NCBI GenBank assembly: GCA_029817715.1
Contig: JARUPY010000605.1
Span: forward strand, 248,001-312,000
Reading direction: 5' to 3'
Length of the DNA stretch: 64,000 bases
DNA from: Melastoma dodecandrum
Taxonomy: Eukaryota > Streptophyta > Magnoliopsida > Myrtales > Melastomataceae
Position numbers and translations under genes: made by a program. Every line of letters begins with the position of its first letter. Position 1 is the stretch's first letter. The notes below the pieces were generated by a model. The model was not told the origin of the DNA. It ran no database searches and saw only the letters and a list, made by a program, of their open reading frames with translations. Shown in pieces: positions 20,701-32,219 of the stretch.

Positions 20701-21440
20701 CATTGGCGCCACCTAAAAATCCCATGGAAACGTAACACTCATCCTTTTCCCCGCCAAAGATCTCGAATCAGAGAAACGACCATGGTAGGCTCGACAAATT
20801 CAATATCCATACCGGGGGTTGTGCGCCATGCTTCTCCAAGAGCTTTATCACGTCCTGGTTTTTATAAAACACAGCATCCGCCAGCGGCTGTCAACAAAAC
20901 CAATAGAAACAGTCATGATAGATGGAAAAGCCTTCACAGCTTCCCTCCCCCCAATCCTTACAATTACTCCCTAGGGCCTCTCGATGATCAGCGGTTCTAC
21001 GTCCCAGTCAATCCAAACAAGGACAGCGAAAAAATATTTACCGTGCTACCCCACCGGTCCTTGCGATCGACCTCCGCGCCGGAATCGAGCAACAGCTGGA
21101 CGACGTCCGTCCTGCCCTGGCAAGCCGCGACGTGGAGGGCAGTCCGGCCGTCGATGTCAACAAAGTTGACGTCTGTACCGGAGGCCAAGAGCTCCCTGAT
21201 GGCGTGGAGGTCGCCCTCGTTGGCGGAGTACATGAGGCGGACGCCGGGCTCGACAATCTCGAAGGAGGAGTCGGTATCCTCCCCATCGGCGTCACCTGCG
21301 GAGGGGACGGCTTGGTGGGGCTTGAGGGAGGACTGCTTGCCGAGTGTGAAGCGGGTCTGGGGTCCGGAGGAGTCCATTTCTGTCTGGGGGAAGGATTTGA
21401 TTTGACCATCCCTTGGACTCTCAAAAATAGGAGTCGTCAT
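17787..21440 (-). CDS. Ankyrin-repeat / integrin-linked-type protein kinase (Raf-like MAPKKK family C)
   Basis: Twelve exons with consistent phase: 21440-21042, 20887-20813, 20712-20617, 20521-20436, 20360-20240, 19919-19840, 19533-19471, 19202-19084, 18820-18735, 18556-18435, 18262-18151 and 17879-17787 (1452 bp, 483 aa, normal for the family). Residues about 60-150 form ankyrin repeats (GRTALHVAACQGRTDVVQLL, DAVFYKNQDVIKLLEKHGA). The kinase domain has atypical Gly-loop GTFCSAVW, VAVKIL lysine, RHPNIVQFLGAV, HRDLEPSNIL, DFGVSKLL and APEVY; E replaces the usual K in HRDLKPEN. The cytosolic or membrane-linked relatives (ILK/VIK group) work in stress, brassinosteroid and ion signalling. Intron 3 starts GC (AAG|GCAAGT), all others GT. 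Alternative: any close paralogue of the same subfamily. Confidence 0.9.
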
Positions 21441-21531
21441 CGTCGTTTCTAACAGTATACTAAAAAAGAATTTTAATAGTCGAATCAAGTTAAAAAGAGG
21501 GAATTAACAATCATTGCGGATGCCATTAAAT

Positions 21532-21800
21532 TTAATTAGTACAACCAGGAGGTGATCGATCATCGTACTTAATAATACATTCGACGAAATTAGGTTGATT
21601 TGGATTATATTTATTCCTGCGTATGATAGTGAAAATTTCGCAACCACAGGAGGGGGAATTATCTTTCTTTCCTACAGGGAGAGGATAACATAAAAATTTT
21701 ACTTCGTGCCCCCCACTCCGCGTAATACCAGTAAGTAAAAGTAAAACAAATAAAGAATAAATCTCAATTGTCCGTGTTGTAATGATGGAATTGGTGGGTG
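21532..21800 (-). other. Small secreted-peptide-like open frame without ATG
   Basis: A minus-strand frame carries a hydrophobic leader-like stretch (IYSLFVLLLLTGITRSGG) followed by a short cysteine-bearing tail (KFLCYPLPVG, SPSCGCEIFTII, FVECIIKYDDRSPPGCTN, stop). A TATA-like TATATATAAT lies about 40-60 bp upstream. No in-frame ATG precedes the leader, and the only nearby ATG is in another frame. It could be a decayed or mis-started secreted peptide gene, or chance. Family not recognised. Confidence 0.3.
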
Positions 21801-21876
21801 GGCATGGAATACTACTCTCTCTTCCTGTGATTATATATATTTTTTTAAAGTAGGTGAGCCACAGAAAGCAGGACAA

Positions 21877-22256
21877 GGTACTAAATGATATATTAAGACT
21901 AGTAATGCAACCACCTTGCCAATTGGGACATTATGTGTATGTGCTAAACAGTGTAATATTAGAAAGAAAAGGAGCCCTACTTTTTTAAATTATGCACGCG
22001 GTTTCCGTTAGTTTTACGAGATTTGGAAACCTTTCTCACGACCATGACACGTCAAAGGGACCTGACACCCCGTCTATTATACGGATTTTCAAAAGTCTTT
22101 GGAAGACTTAAACGTGTAAACATTTGTAACTTAGTTGATTAAAGCATTCCTTCTTTAAGTGCATGGTCTTGCTTATTTAAGTATGAACCTCAATTATGCA
22201 TCCCTTGGTGAATATGTAAATTAGGTTCCAGTTTTCTGTTACCTGCTCCTCGTGTG
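21877..22256. other. Intergenic, no gene seen
   Basis: Non-coding sequence between the upstream flank of the kinase gene and the 3' end of the METTL23-like gene. Part must be the latter's 3' UTR. Confidence 0.4.
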
Positions 22257-23774
22257 TTATCCTCTGGGTTCACCTGCATCGACATTCGGTACTATTTCTG
22301 CGAGCTGTATGTTGCCGCTGATTCGAGAGGCCTTGCTCGCCGGCATGATGGAGAAGCCATCCAGCAGCTTACTGCACTTCAACCCCCATTTCTCCATCAA
22401 GAACGCGATCAGGTGATGGCCGCTACAAGGGAAGAAGGTTGAAGTTATTAGTCACGCGGTCGTAATCTAAAAAGCAGCTAACAGTGCCGCCTACCTACGG
22501 TTGTGGTATGTAGTAATGAAGACTGAACCGGGAGAATTCTGAAGGATGTAGGACACAGTCGCGAAGAGGTCGTCAAAGGCTTCCGGACCAAACAAAATAA
22601 AAAGTTAAAAGGAACAAGAAAAGAAGGCGTCAGATATGTGAATTGAGGAAATTGAGAATCCAATGGAGGGGGACTAGAATTTACCACTTGCTTCATATAA
22701 CACATCGGCGCCGAGTATAAATTGAGGATGCAGACTAAATAAAGTCTCGTCCCAGACTCCCCAACTCAGACCAAAAACCTGCAGCACAAATAAAAATGGC
22801 CCGATGAAAGAGAACACAAATTTGAAACACGGCGAGAGGTAGAAGTGCTGATCATACCAAAAGATCGGCAAATTTTACCTGACAACTCAATTTGTTCAGT
22901 TGGCATACTTGTCTCATGTTGTCTAGCACCTGGAAAGAGCAAAAAAACGAGCTGCAAATCATTAGAAGACAATAAATCCTCGCATCTTGAGTGATGACTA
23001 TAAGAAATCCACTATGTTACTCAAACTAGCAAAGGAACAAACGACTGCCCATCAGGGTTTACTCGAGACTAGAATCGCGACTCTGTGCAAGCATTTGCAT
23101 GCTTTCTCCCAGGAAACTCAACTGGTATGTCTCTACAAGAACACGGACTTCTAAATTCATTAATATCGAAATGAATTCCACCATCACAATGGAACAGTTA
23201 TCTCAACAGAATACAATATCAGTAGATAGCAACCGCAAACCCCAGAATCATCCCATCATCCTCGTCGAACAGCAGGGCAGCAATTACTCCTCCAGGCCAC
23301 GTTTATCAATGCCAGCCTAAACCTACTGCTTCTAACAAAATTCTAGAACAAAATAAGCAACCAAGACTTTCCAACCTCTGTCCTGATAGCATCATCCGTC
23401 AGGGTGACATTAGCCCCCAATTTCGCAGCAACCAAACCAGGCAAAGCAGTCCCTGCACCTACCTAGCAGCGATCACCAAAGAGATTAACCAACAACACAA
23501 CATAGACACCAGCGAACCCAACGAATCGAGAAATCGTTACTCGTATCACCTCCAAGACATAAGTTCCGGCGAAACGAGATCGTTGCTGCCAAACGTACTC
23601 GGCAAGAATAACGCTGCACGGCCACACATACAGCCCGTAGTCCTCCTTCATGTTCTCGATTATCGATATAGAGAACTCCGGTTCCCCGTGGTTGCCGCCA
23701 AAGCTGTGGCGGGACACCGTCTTCATGCTCCGGACCGGCGACTCATCGTCTTCGGTGCTGTTACTCGCGCTCAT
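22257..23774 (-). CDS. METTL23-like class I SAM-dependent protein methyltransferase
   Basis: Six exons in consistent phase: 23774-23550, 23462-23376, 22929-22879, 22778-22685, 22579-22495 and 22422-22257 (708 bp, 235 aa, the usual size). Motifs in order: ENMKEDYGLYVWPCSVILAE and YVWQQRSRFAG typical of the METTL21/23 group, SAM motif I VGAGTALPGL, acidic VTLTDDA, ILGADVLYEAS (post-motif II), AFDDLFATV, then VFITTYHNRS and the C-terminal KASRISGNIQLAEIV. Mammalian METTL23 methylates histone H3R17; plant members are little studied, so the substrate is unknown. The start at 23774 (MSASNSTEDD) is chosen over in-frame upstream ATGs because those add a sequence with no family resemblance. Nucleus or cytosol is likely; no targeting peptide seen. 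Confidence 0.88.
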
Positions 23775-24455
23775 CTTTCCGGAATCAATAGGAATCGCCC
23801 TACAATCGGGTGAAGAAGGCGGGTTGCCTTTTGGGCTAAGACAGTGGAACCGGCCCATGTGTCCACCCCAATGCCACGTCATTATTAAAATGTCTCTCGA
23901 GTTCCAGTTGCCCCTCCATCATGATTCTTACATGTCTCTCGAGTTCCAGCGAATCCTGCGAGGTCACGGGTTTTGTTCAAGGCTGTCATGCATCCAAGCA
24001 TGTCCTGGATACCGAGCAGTAGAATCCAGGCAGGCTGTCGAGCTCCGCAACAGGGATTGAGGAATATTCCTACGACCATCTACGAAAGCATTACAGTTTG
24101 TGTCGTAACTACTCCAAGGTAGACGATATGACCAGTGGGCAGTAATGACTAGGAGGTAGACGATATAACTTGCTCCGAATGCAGGCTTGGGACTACCACC
24201 AGAAAATGACTACTCAAAACAGAAATCGCTGCATTCACGAACAAGCATTGCTGGATTTTCAAAAGCTGAAGCCTGGGAATCCATTCAGCCAAATACCACT
24301 AATGCCTAAGATGGATTTCTCATTCTTGCCAATCTTTGGTGCGCTCTTGGTCTGCTGCAAGGCACAGAATTGATATTTGAGGGCAATGGGATTGTTCCAT
24401 GGGTCCTGTTCTGACGATAGCTGAACTTTCGAATTTCGTAATCCCAAGGTTTACC
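23775..24455. other. Intergenic, no gene seen
   Basis: Upstream region of the METTL23-like gene. Two short GAGGTAGACGATAT-type repeats occur near 24118 and 24151. No coding signal recognised. Confidence 0.4.
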
Positions 24456-26460
24456 ATTGCAATGCGACCTCGTCCTGGATACTGGGAGGGACAAATCTGC
24501 AACCTTGCGCAGCTTTTCCTGAAGCAGAAGCCGGTTTAAGATGAGAAAGTCCACATCATAAGGAGACAAAGACCAAAAGAAAAGCTCAAACCTCCTCAAA
24601 TGCTGCACCAATCATTCGAAGGCCAACTGCAAGACCAATGGATCCTCCATCAACAAATCCCGCTGGGACTACTAGGGCAGGTAGACCAGCCGACTTAACA
24701 TTGACCTGCCAAATGAAACATGTCATGAATAAATGACCAAGTCGTCTTCTCAGGCTTCCTTTATATTGGATGAGTTGCAGGAATTGCTTACCGTCATGAT
24801 ATCCCCACCGTACGTAGCCAAAGGATCGTCTTTCTTTTCACTTGGGAAGGGATAGATATCGTGAAAACGGGTAAAGGAAAAGTACTATGGTAATATATGA
24901 GTAGAATCAATGTACTGGTAGGTCGCAATACCTATTTTATAAGCAGCGGAAGGGGAGGCTGGTGAAGTAAAATGTCATTCTCGTCCAAAGGAGCCTCGAA
25001 GCTCTTCCGAATAATTGTCCTGACCCGAAAAAGGCTCCATTTAAATCATTTTGCCAAAGTGTTGATCACAGCAAGGAACTTCAGTAACCATCGGCTGAGA
25101 CAAACCCAACGAAGTTGTATTCTGTTACCAATAGACCATTACATAATTTTACCTGCTGGGGATGATTATAGTAAGCAACCGGCGGAGAGAGCATATGTTC
25201 CATCACATCTTCAACTGGCAAAGACAAAAGAATGGGCATCTGCTGAGACCTCAAAGCCAAAAGAAAAATGTGATCAAAATATCTGCGCAACGAGAGTCTT
25301 GCTGCTGCTGCCTCAAGTTATGTTTACCTCAGATCTCAATCCCTTAGCTCCAGAATCCCCATAAAGTGCATTAAGTTCATCTGCGGCAGCCTGGCTGCCA
25401 TACCTTGCCAAGCAAGCTAAATTAGACCCTTGCCTAGGCAATGAGAATAGCCAGAAAAGTCTGACATCTCTCTCGGAATCATATTTTCCTGACACCATCA
25501 TAACGTGACAAGTTTGACGACGACTCACACAAGGCAAGGACATAGTAGGCTGGCAATCCAAGGGCAAGGGGAAATGGCACCTATCAAACCCCGAGATAGC
25601 ACTGAGAATAATAGCAGTGTCCAAAAAGCTGCAAACAGAAACACCCAATAACACCCAACGAAGAGGCATACACCATTTGAAAACACGACCATAACTGCGC
25701 TAAAACCCTACAACACCACAAAAGGACGCCAGCTGCCTAACACTTTCCTCAGTATCACTTCCAAGCGCAACAACGCATTGCTTAGCCGAAACAGCAGCCG
25801 CAGAACCATCAGATGAGCCTCCTGGCACACGAGATACATCCTAAGGGTCAGTCACCTAAGGCGATAATCAACTTCTAAGTAAACCCATTACAATCACCCA
25901 TCGTATGATCACACATAATCAAGAACCACCAAGCGGTCAATTATATTATCCAACCTGATAACCGGAAGTTTCAGTGGTGCTAGCCATCCCAAACTCATCC
26001 AAATTCGTCTTCCCAGCCACAATCCCGCCCAATTCCCTTATCCTCCTCACTGCCGTTGCCCCGTATGCCACCATATACCCCTCTAGTATCCTCGACCCGC
26101 AGGTGGATGGCATATCGGCGGTGCATATATTATCCGTGACTCCGACGACGACCCCGGCGAGGGGTCCGAGGCTCTCCCCATTCTCAATCCTACGGTCGAC
26201 GAGGCGGGCCTCTTCGAGGACGTGGGACTCCGCCACGTGGAGGAAGGAGCGGAACACGGGGTCGGTTAGCCATACGCGGTAAAGGTGGGAATCGGCGCGC
26301 TGGACGTCGGTGACTTGGCGGGAGACGAGTGACTGGCGGAGGGGGAGGATTTGGTAGCGGGGAGGGCAGGGCGAAGAGGCGGTGGAGGTCGGAGGGGGGC
26401 GGTCGGCGACGGAGGAGGCGGTAACGGTTGTGAGGGGGCGGAAGGGACGGAAGCGGTGGG
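24456..26460 (-). pseudogene. gatA: Glutamyl-tRNA(Gln) amidotransferase subunit A (GatA), decayed
   Basis: Exon-like blocks of the organellar amidase that makes Gln-tRNA(Gln): FLHVAESHVLEEARLVDRRI and GYMVAYGATAVRRI (26257-25946), [20 protein letters not shown] (25830), DTAIILSAISG, RYGSQAAADELNALYGDSGA (25400), GTYALSAG (25180), SFEAPLDENDIL (25000), KKDDPLATYGGDIMT (24815), AGLPALVVPAGF (24670) and EKLRKVADL (24520). The amidase Ser-cisSer-Lys triad is damaged: the lysine of VGVKDNIC is T (VGVTDNIC), GGSSGG reads GGSSDG, and SDTGGSVRQP reads [10 protein letters not shown]. There is also a stop in the VVGLKP region and several frameshifts. Seen: an intron-bearing duplicate that can no longer be catalytic. 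A functional GatA must exist elsewhere. Confidence 0.88.
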
Positions 26461-26787
26461 TTGAACGGTGGAAAGAATCTCTTGAAGGGGTTTGGAGACT
26501 TGCTGGAGATGAAAGATCGCGGGGAGGTTTCAGAGGGATTGCGTTGCGCTTGTACGGAAGTCAGCGGGAGAAATTTATCAAACTCGTAACGTAATTAACT
26601 ATAATATTCCGAATAACTTGTAAAATTGACGACGCATTATTTAATATAAAATATGCCAAAACAAAATATACTTTTCAAGCGTTTAGTACAGTCGAATTTT
26701 TTTTATATTCATATTTTTTTATATAAAAAAATGTGTAACTTTATAATGTATCTTTTTTCTACTCAATTTCTACTTTTTCTACGATCT

Positions 26788-27580
26788 CATTAACGGCTCC
26801 TACGTGGATTTTGACGTGCCAATGTCACCTGAAAAAAAAAAATCACCGCGTGAATTTTGACGTGGCAATGCCACCTGAAAAAAAGATCACCACGTGCACT
26901 GCATATCGCTCCTTGGGGTCCTGGACCCCTCTTCCGCACCATTCACGATGTCAGCGACTTCCTTCCAGTTATTCTGCTTCAGACTACCCTTGCTAAATCC
27001 CACATACCTCTCGGCCCAGGCATCTATCAGGACCTCGGTAGCCGCTTCCGTCCAGAAGTCCTCCCTGCCTCCCACGCCGCCTCCACTAGAGAAATTCGGT
27101 CCCCCAGGGAAGGGGCTCTGGCTAGGAACGACAAGGGCGAGGGTGGGGAACGATTATGTTCCATCTGCGAGGGCAAGCACACATAAATTCGACCATTGGA
27201 GGGCACGACAATTGGCGGAGAAGACAAGGGCGATGGAGGAGATGGTGACGGGGACGGAGATGGGGGCGAGGGGGAGGGTTTCGAGGGGACGTTATCAACA
27301 CCGTCGTCGTCGTCGTCCTCGGCGGCAGAACCTAGGTTAGCAGGGGGCGGATTGCCCTCGTCCTTGGAAGACACGGGAGCCGAATCGGAGTCGTCCATGG
27401 CTTTAAGATCTGGTAAGAAGCACGGTCAGTCGCAGAGGAGGTGGTGACGTGGGGGAGGAAGGTGGCATTGCCACATCAAAATTCCCTGGTGATCTTTTTT
27501 CCACGTGGCATTGCCACGTTAAAATCACGTATGAGCTGTCAATGCCACGTCAGACTCGGACTTAGTGCCGTCACGGATTA
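26788..27580. mobile_element. Pack-type inverted-repeat element carrying a trihelix gene fragment
   Basis: Left arm (26788-26897) and right arm (27450-27580) are inverted, each built of two or three imperfect units of about 45 bp (TTTTGACGTGGCAATGCCAC, then AAAAAAGATCACC). Arms include near-identical pieces such as GTGGCAATGCCAC and AAAAAAGATCACC. The roughly 550 bp between them is GC-rich host-gene sequence unlike the AT-rich flanks. The layout matches non-autonomous Mutator- or foldback-type elements that capture exons. Exact termini and a target-site duplication were not resolved. A 24-bp near-identical sequence flanks the region on both sides (26637-26660 and 27640-27663). Confidence 0.6.
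26887..27398 (-). pseudogene. Trihelix (ASIL/ENAP-like) transcription factor, captured 5' fragment
   Basis: ATG at 27398 opens MDDSDSAPVSS with an acidic DDDDD run and a Pro/Ser-rich stretch, as in plant trihelix proteins of the SIP1/ASIL group. After a frameshift near 27080 the Myb-like trihelix domain begins: GGREDFWTEAATEVLIDAWA, ERYVGFSKGSLKQNNWKEVA, RTPRSDMQCT. It ends exactly where the element's left arm starts, cutting the domain before the third helix (K.RIDTLKKKY in the family). Seen: truncated at the repeat boundary and frameshifted. It cannot encode a working DNA-binding domain. Confidence 0.75.
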
Positions 27581-27847
27581 GCTAAAAAAAAGGTACAATA
27601 TAAAATTATGGACTTAGAATTATAAACATATATTTTGCCTTATTTAATATAAATTATGCCAAATTGCGATAATTTATTATTTAATCTTGACAAAATATAA
27701 AAATTTTACGACAAATTTCAAATGGCTTTTAATACTTAAAGCATTATAATACATGTGAAGCGGAATCAATATGCCAATGGTATTATACAAAGAAGGACGA
27801 GCATGGAGGTCTTAAAATGCCTAAATGTATAAAGGGAAAAGCATACT

Positions 27848-30800
27848 CTATAAGAACTCGAGAAGGTCTTCACTGTTCTCCAGGTCCCAAATCACAATAT
27901 TTCCATCAACACCTGTTATCGGACTCAGAATCATGCATATCATAAACTTTTATACAGGATACTAGATAAACAAGGAACGGGGATAACTATTTCACAGACC
28001 TGAAGTGCTGAAGCGTCTCGTGGAAGAACTACCTGACTCCCCGAGCGACACTATGCAACTGGTACAGCACTCAATCATCGTTAGCAGAGAGATAACCTGG
28101 GGAACTGTGACAAATCACAAGGGTCATGGGCTTTTGAGTCTTTACGTTATGCAGTTCTCATGGACACCTCCGAGGTGTCTGGAGTTTTCACCTCCGTTGT
28201 TGCTCGTCCCTTGCCTTGACTGGCCATAAAACTTCCCAAATGCTTCAGAAAACTGTTCATAACAGATTAAAAGGACCTCATCAGCTGATTACTTCTTTGA
28301 TTAGAATGCAGTCGCATTAAGAACAGGTTCCAGCCAATGCTTCCATAAAATCTGAGTCACAAAGAAGAAAGAACTAGCAACCAGAATGTGTTTCTTAAGA
28401 GGAACACCGATGGGAGTCAACTGTATAACATTCCAGCCCTCAGAAAGGGAGAAGGCAGACTTAAAAGTATGGATAACACAAACCTGTGAACCATATTTTG
28501 GACCAGAAGATGATGATGTCTTCCTCCCTCCAAGAAATCTTATAAAGTTCCTACAAAAATGGACAAACAGACATATCCAAGCGATCACCACGAAGAGCTT
28601 CTGAATGTCATCTCATGTCAATGTTTTAATTCTTTCAAATCAAGAGTCAACCGGGAATGGCCTTTCAGATTAGTTAACCAGTCAAGCAATGGAATGCTTG
28701 GCTGGAGCCAGTGACAGTGTAACATGTAGCCAATGCGGAAATGAGCTTTATAGCATATATTTAATGTACCATATTCCACTTTCATCTGCAGCAAATACCA
28801 TCGGGTTGCAGTCAAAACCCACCCCGACAGCCATTCTCTCAGATATAAATAAAACCTGAGAAAAAATGAAATATCCAGAGTTCAAAACTCAAGCCAGAAT
28901 GCAGAAAATGCCTCAAACATGAGTAAAAACAAAAGAAATATTAACATTAATGAATGCCGACCCACATCACGCAGAGGCAAGCCACGGAGCAAGACATTCT
29001 GTGCCAAAGGTGAAGGGCCAATATCATCAACAAAGTATATCATGGAATTGTGTCCTGCAATAACAGAGGATGAACATAAGTAGTTAATCTAATAGCATCT
29101 GGCTTCGTAAAGGAGAAACAAGAAATTGTATTTGCATGCAAAATTATACAGGTATGAACAACCTCAAAGAGTCAAACAATGCAAATAGAAGAGAAAAAGG
29201 AAGAACAATTGCATAACATGGAAGCACAGAAAAGCAAAAGGCAATAAAATTTTAAGTTAAGATCATCGAGGGAAGTTAAAAGGAATCCGAATGTTTGAAA
29301 TGCTGACCTACATAAGCTAACGTATTGCCTCTGGGCGACCACTTCACCCCAAATGCCCAGGAGTAGGAAAGGTCAAGTTGAAGAATTTGCTGTATCCACA
29401 CACAATTAATCATTACAATGGCGAAAACAATTGCAATAAGTGAGTTCCAGAAGGTGCAATTAACTATGGCACTATAAGGTATTTACCTCGCCAAATTTTG
29501 CATCCGCTGATGCGCCAGCGTCTGAATCCCTGGATAAGTCAAATCACTTGTGGCATTCAGAAATGCAAATTGCAATGCACACAAGTAGCTAACCCAACAT
29601 AAAAGATAGTCAAAAGCAAGTTCGCGGAGGGAAAGGAAAACCTTGTGTCAACTCCTTTGATGAAAGTAGAAAATACACGACACTTTCCATCTGTTGATGT
29701 AGTCGCCAACAAAATCTGCAACAATAGACGGATACGTGAAATCTTTGTGATTTCAATAGAAAAATAAAACAGATTAAACATGTTTTGTAACCTGTTTATT
29801 GAGAGCCAATAAGCATTACATGAAATAACAGTTCATAAAGAACTTGTGGTTGAGAAAGTTAACGGCAGACAAATAAGGCCGAGGGCTAGCTCCTCTTAGA
29901 CAGGCTAATGAAACAAATCATGCATATAACTGTCAGAAGGGATTCTCTATGTACAAGCACATAGAAGCCTGCATATTCCCATTCATTTCGAAAATACTTG
30001 GGAACAGATTTTAAAAAAGAGAGAATCGTTTAACTGTTGCAAGAATGTGAAGATTATTTACATTATTAGGGTGCCATGCAACACTCGTCACAGAAGAATT
30101 GTGTCTCTTTCTAATAAGTTTGCTCACCCACCTGGAGAAAAACAATCCACCATGTGATCAAGCTGCACGAAGCTAAATAATATCAAGCCACATATAAGTA
30201 GCAAGAAAGTTTAAAAGATGTAATCCCATAGAAATGGTAATCGTAAGCATCTAATTGAAATTGAACAGTAATCAATATGTATGATCATTCCAACCTAAGG
30301 TCATATCAATCTCAATGACAACCACATCTAGCTCTTAACACTTCTAGCTATTATAATTTCTAAATCTATACCTCATGGTTCATTCACTGATCATATTATT
30401 TTAACAACTGAGATAACATAAGTAGCCAAAATGAAGTATAACGGGGGAAAGGGCTAGTTACTTTGCTTAGGAACAAATCAATCAATAAGAAAGTAACAAA
30501 TGATGGAAACAATTGTGCAAACTAAGATTATCAGATAGTAAGTGCTTCACAAGTTGATCAAGATATAATAAGATCAGACATGACTGAACATAATGAAGAA
30601 AATTATATGATAAAGGTAAAGGGATTAGTGTAAAGGATGAAACCAGTTATTTTCAGGCTCGTAATAGCATATGCAAACTGTCTTTGCGCCACTTCCAACA
30701 GCAAATTTATTTTCTGCGAGAGAATTAAACATTACTTAGCTCTCCAAATTTAGGATTGTGAAAATATTTAGAAATTGCAGAGGATAATAATTGTGAAACT

Positions 30801-32219
30801 AATGGTCAAAGTGAATAACCTTGTGGACTCCATTGCACGCACAATGCAGCTTGATTCAGCCGAAGGATAACTAAGGTGGGGACCCATTCTGATCCTTCCA
30901 GATTCCAGACATAGCTAGAAAAGCTCACCACTATACCAGATCAGTAAGGCAAACACAGAATTTCGGTGCATTCTTTTCATATCCACCAAACACAACATGT
31001 GAATAACAAATTAAATTTTACTCACGAGTTTCGATCATGTGACACCGTGACTATTCTGTTCGATCTAGCACTCCAGTCTATCCCAGATACAATTTGGTCA
31101 TGCTGCAACAAAGGAAAATCAATTCCCAACAGTAATACCATCAAGCAGATAATGCTTTGGATAGACTGAAGGTAAGGTGAAACTATCATGCCAACAGGAT
31201 TATGGATTGGATGCTAGAGATGATAGGACGCAGTCCTTCAATTAGCTAAAAGAACTACAGATGCTACATTTACCATCTTTCTAAGAAACTTCACATAACA
31301 ATTAGGAAACACGAAATAATCGGAGATTATGAGCCATGAGGGTAAGTAAATAGGCAAAAGATATATATGACCATGTAAACAATTATCCATGACTCAGAAA
31401 TGGCAAATGTATAAAGAAAAATGCAAGTAAAATCGTTAAGTCACGTGTTTGAGAAATTGACCTTTTGAAGAACATAAGCTCTCTCCCATTTGTCCTCAGA
31501 CAATCTGTAGATGTGGGCTTCATTACTATTTGGGCAGAAAGCAACCACTACAAAAAGGAGAGAAATATGTGCACACAGATGAAATGTCTGAAGCTTTCGG
31601 ATAACACTACAGTAAAGATATGCAAGTACCTAAAATGCGTATGTGAGACTGATTTCAAGACCACAAATTATTCATCGAGAAAATACCAATTGGGCAAAAC
31701 AGATCATAGGGATGGACCAAAATCATCCGTTAGAAACAGTGCGCTATCAGAGGTGAAAATAGTGAATCCCCTGGAGCATTGCAATCCATCGTATTTCTTT
31801 AGTTTCAGAGAATGATATCCCTCACAGTTCAGATAATAAGATTGGTGGAGGTCATCTACCTTAGAATATTATAGGTAAAGTAACAATTAAGATATATCGG
31901 AAACCTAATAACTGGAACTATGTTAGATCTGAAATAGAAGATTCACTTCAGCTACCAAGAAATCTGAATTAAACTCGTGTACTGAGACGAACTCAAAGGC
32001 ATGTATCACTTCAGCAACAAACATTCACACGTGGTTCAAAAAATCACCACCGGCGATCAACCAAATCCAACAATAGATCCCGTGTTATATCCACAAACTC
32101 TAAAAACTGTCAAGACAATGTTGAACACGACAGAGATTGGAACACTCACTTGATCGATCAGGACTCCACGAGTGGCAAGTGATGCAGAGAGCGAACCGGT
32201 GGACTGAGATCGCCGCCAT
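27848..32219 (-). CDS. ARPC1: Actin-related protein 2/3 complex subunit 1 (WD40 protein)
   Basis: Fifteen exons in consistent phase: 32219-32150, 31547-31462, 31102-31026, 30914-30820, 30713-30644, 30131-30062, 29715-29642, 29529-29487, 29389-29308, 29054-28966, 28855-28770, 28550-28484, 28252-28146, 28058-28000 and 27912-27848 (1140 bp, 379 aa, the usual size for plant ARPC1). WD repeats are visible throughout: [112 protein letters not shown]1 is the beta-propeller subunit of the ARP2/3 actin nucleator, which in plants drives trichome and pavement-cell shape through SCAR/WAVE signalling. The ATG at 32219 gives the conserved [10 protein letters not shown] start. No damage seen. Introns are AT-rich, up to about 600 bp. 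Confidence 0.95.

Noticed and set aside
20698..21405. 235-codon plus-strand frame
   Set aside because: Antisense of exons 1-3 of the kinase gene; the codons make no known domain.
21038..21424. Serine/proline-rich minus-strand frame
   Set aside because: Alternate frame of kinase exon 1, which has clear ankyrin motifs in the chosen frame.
27196..27447. Glycine/aspartate-rich plus-strand frame
   Set aside because: Antisense of the Pro/Ser-rich trihelix N-terminus; low complexity.
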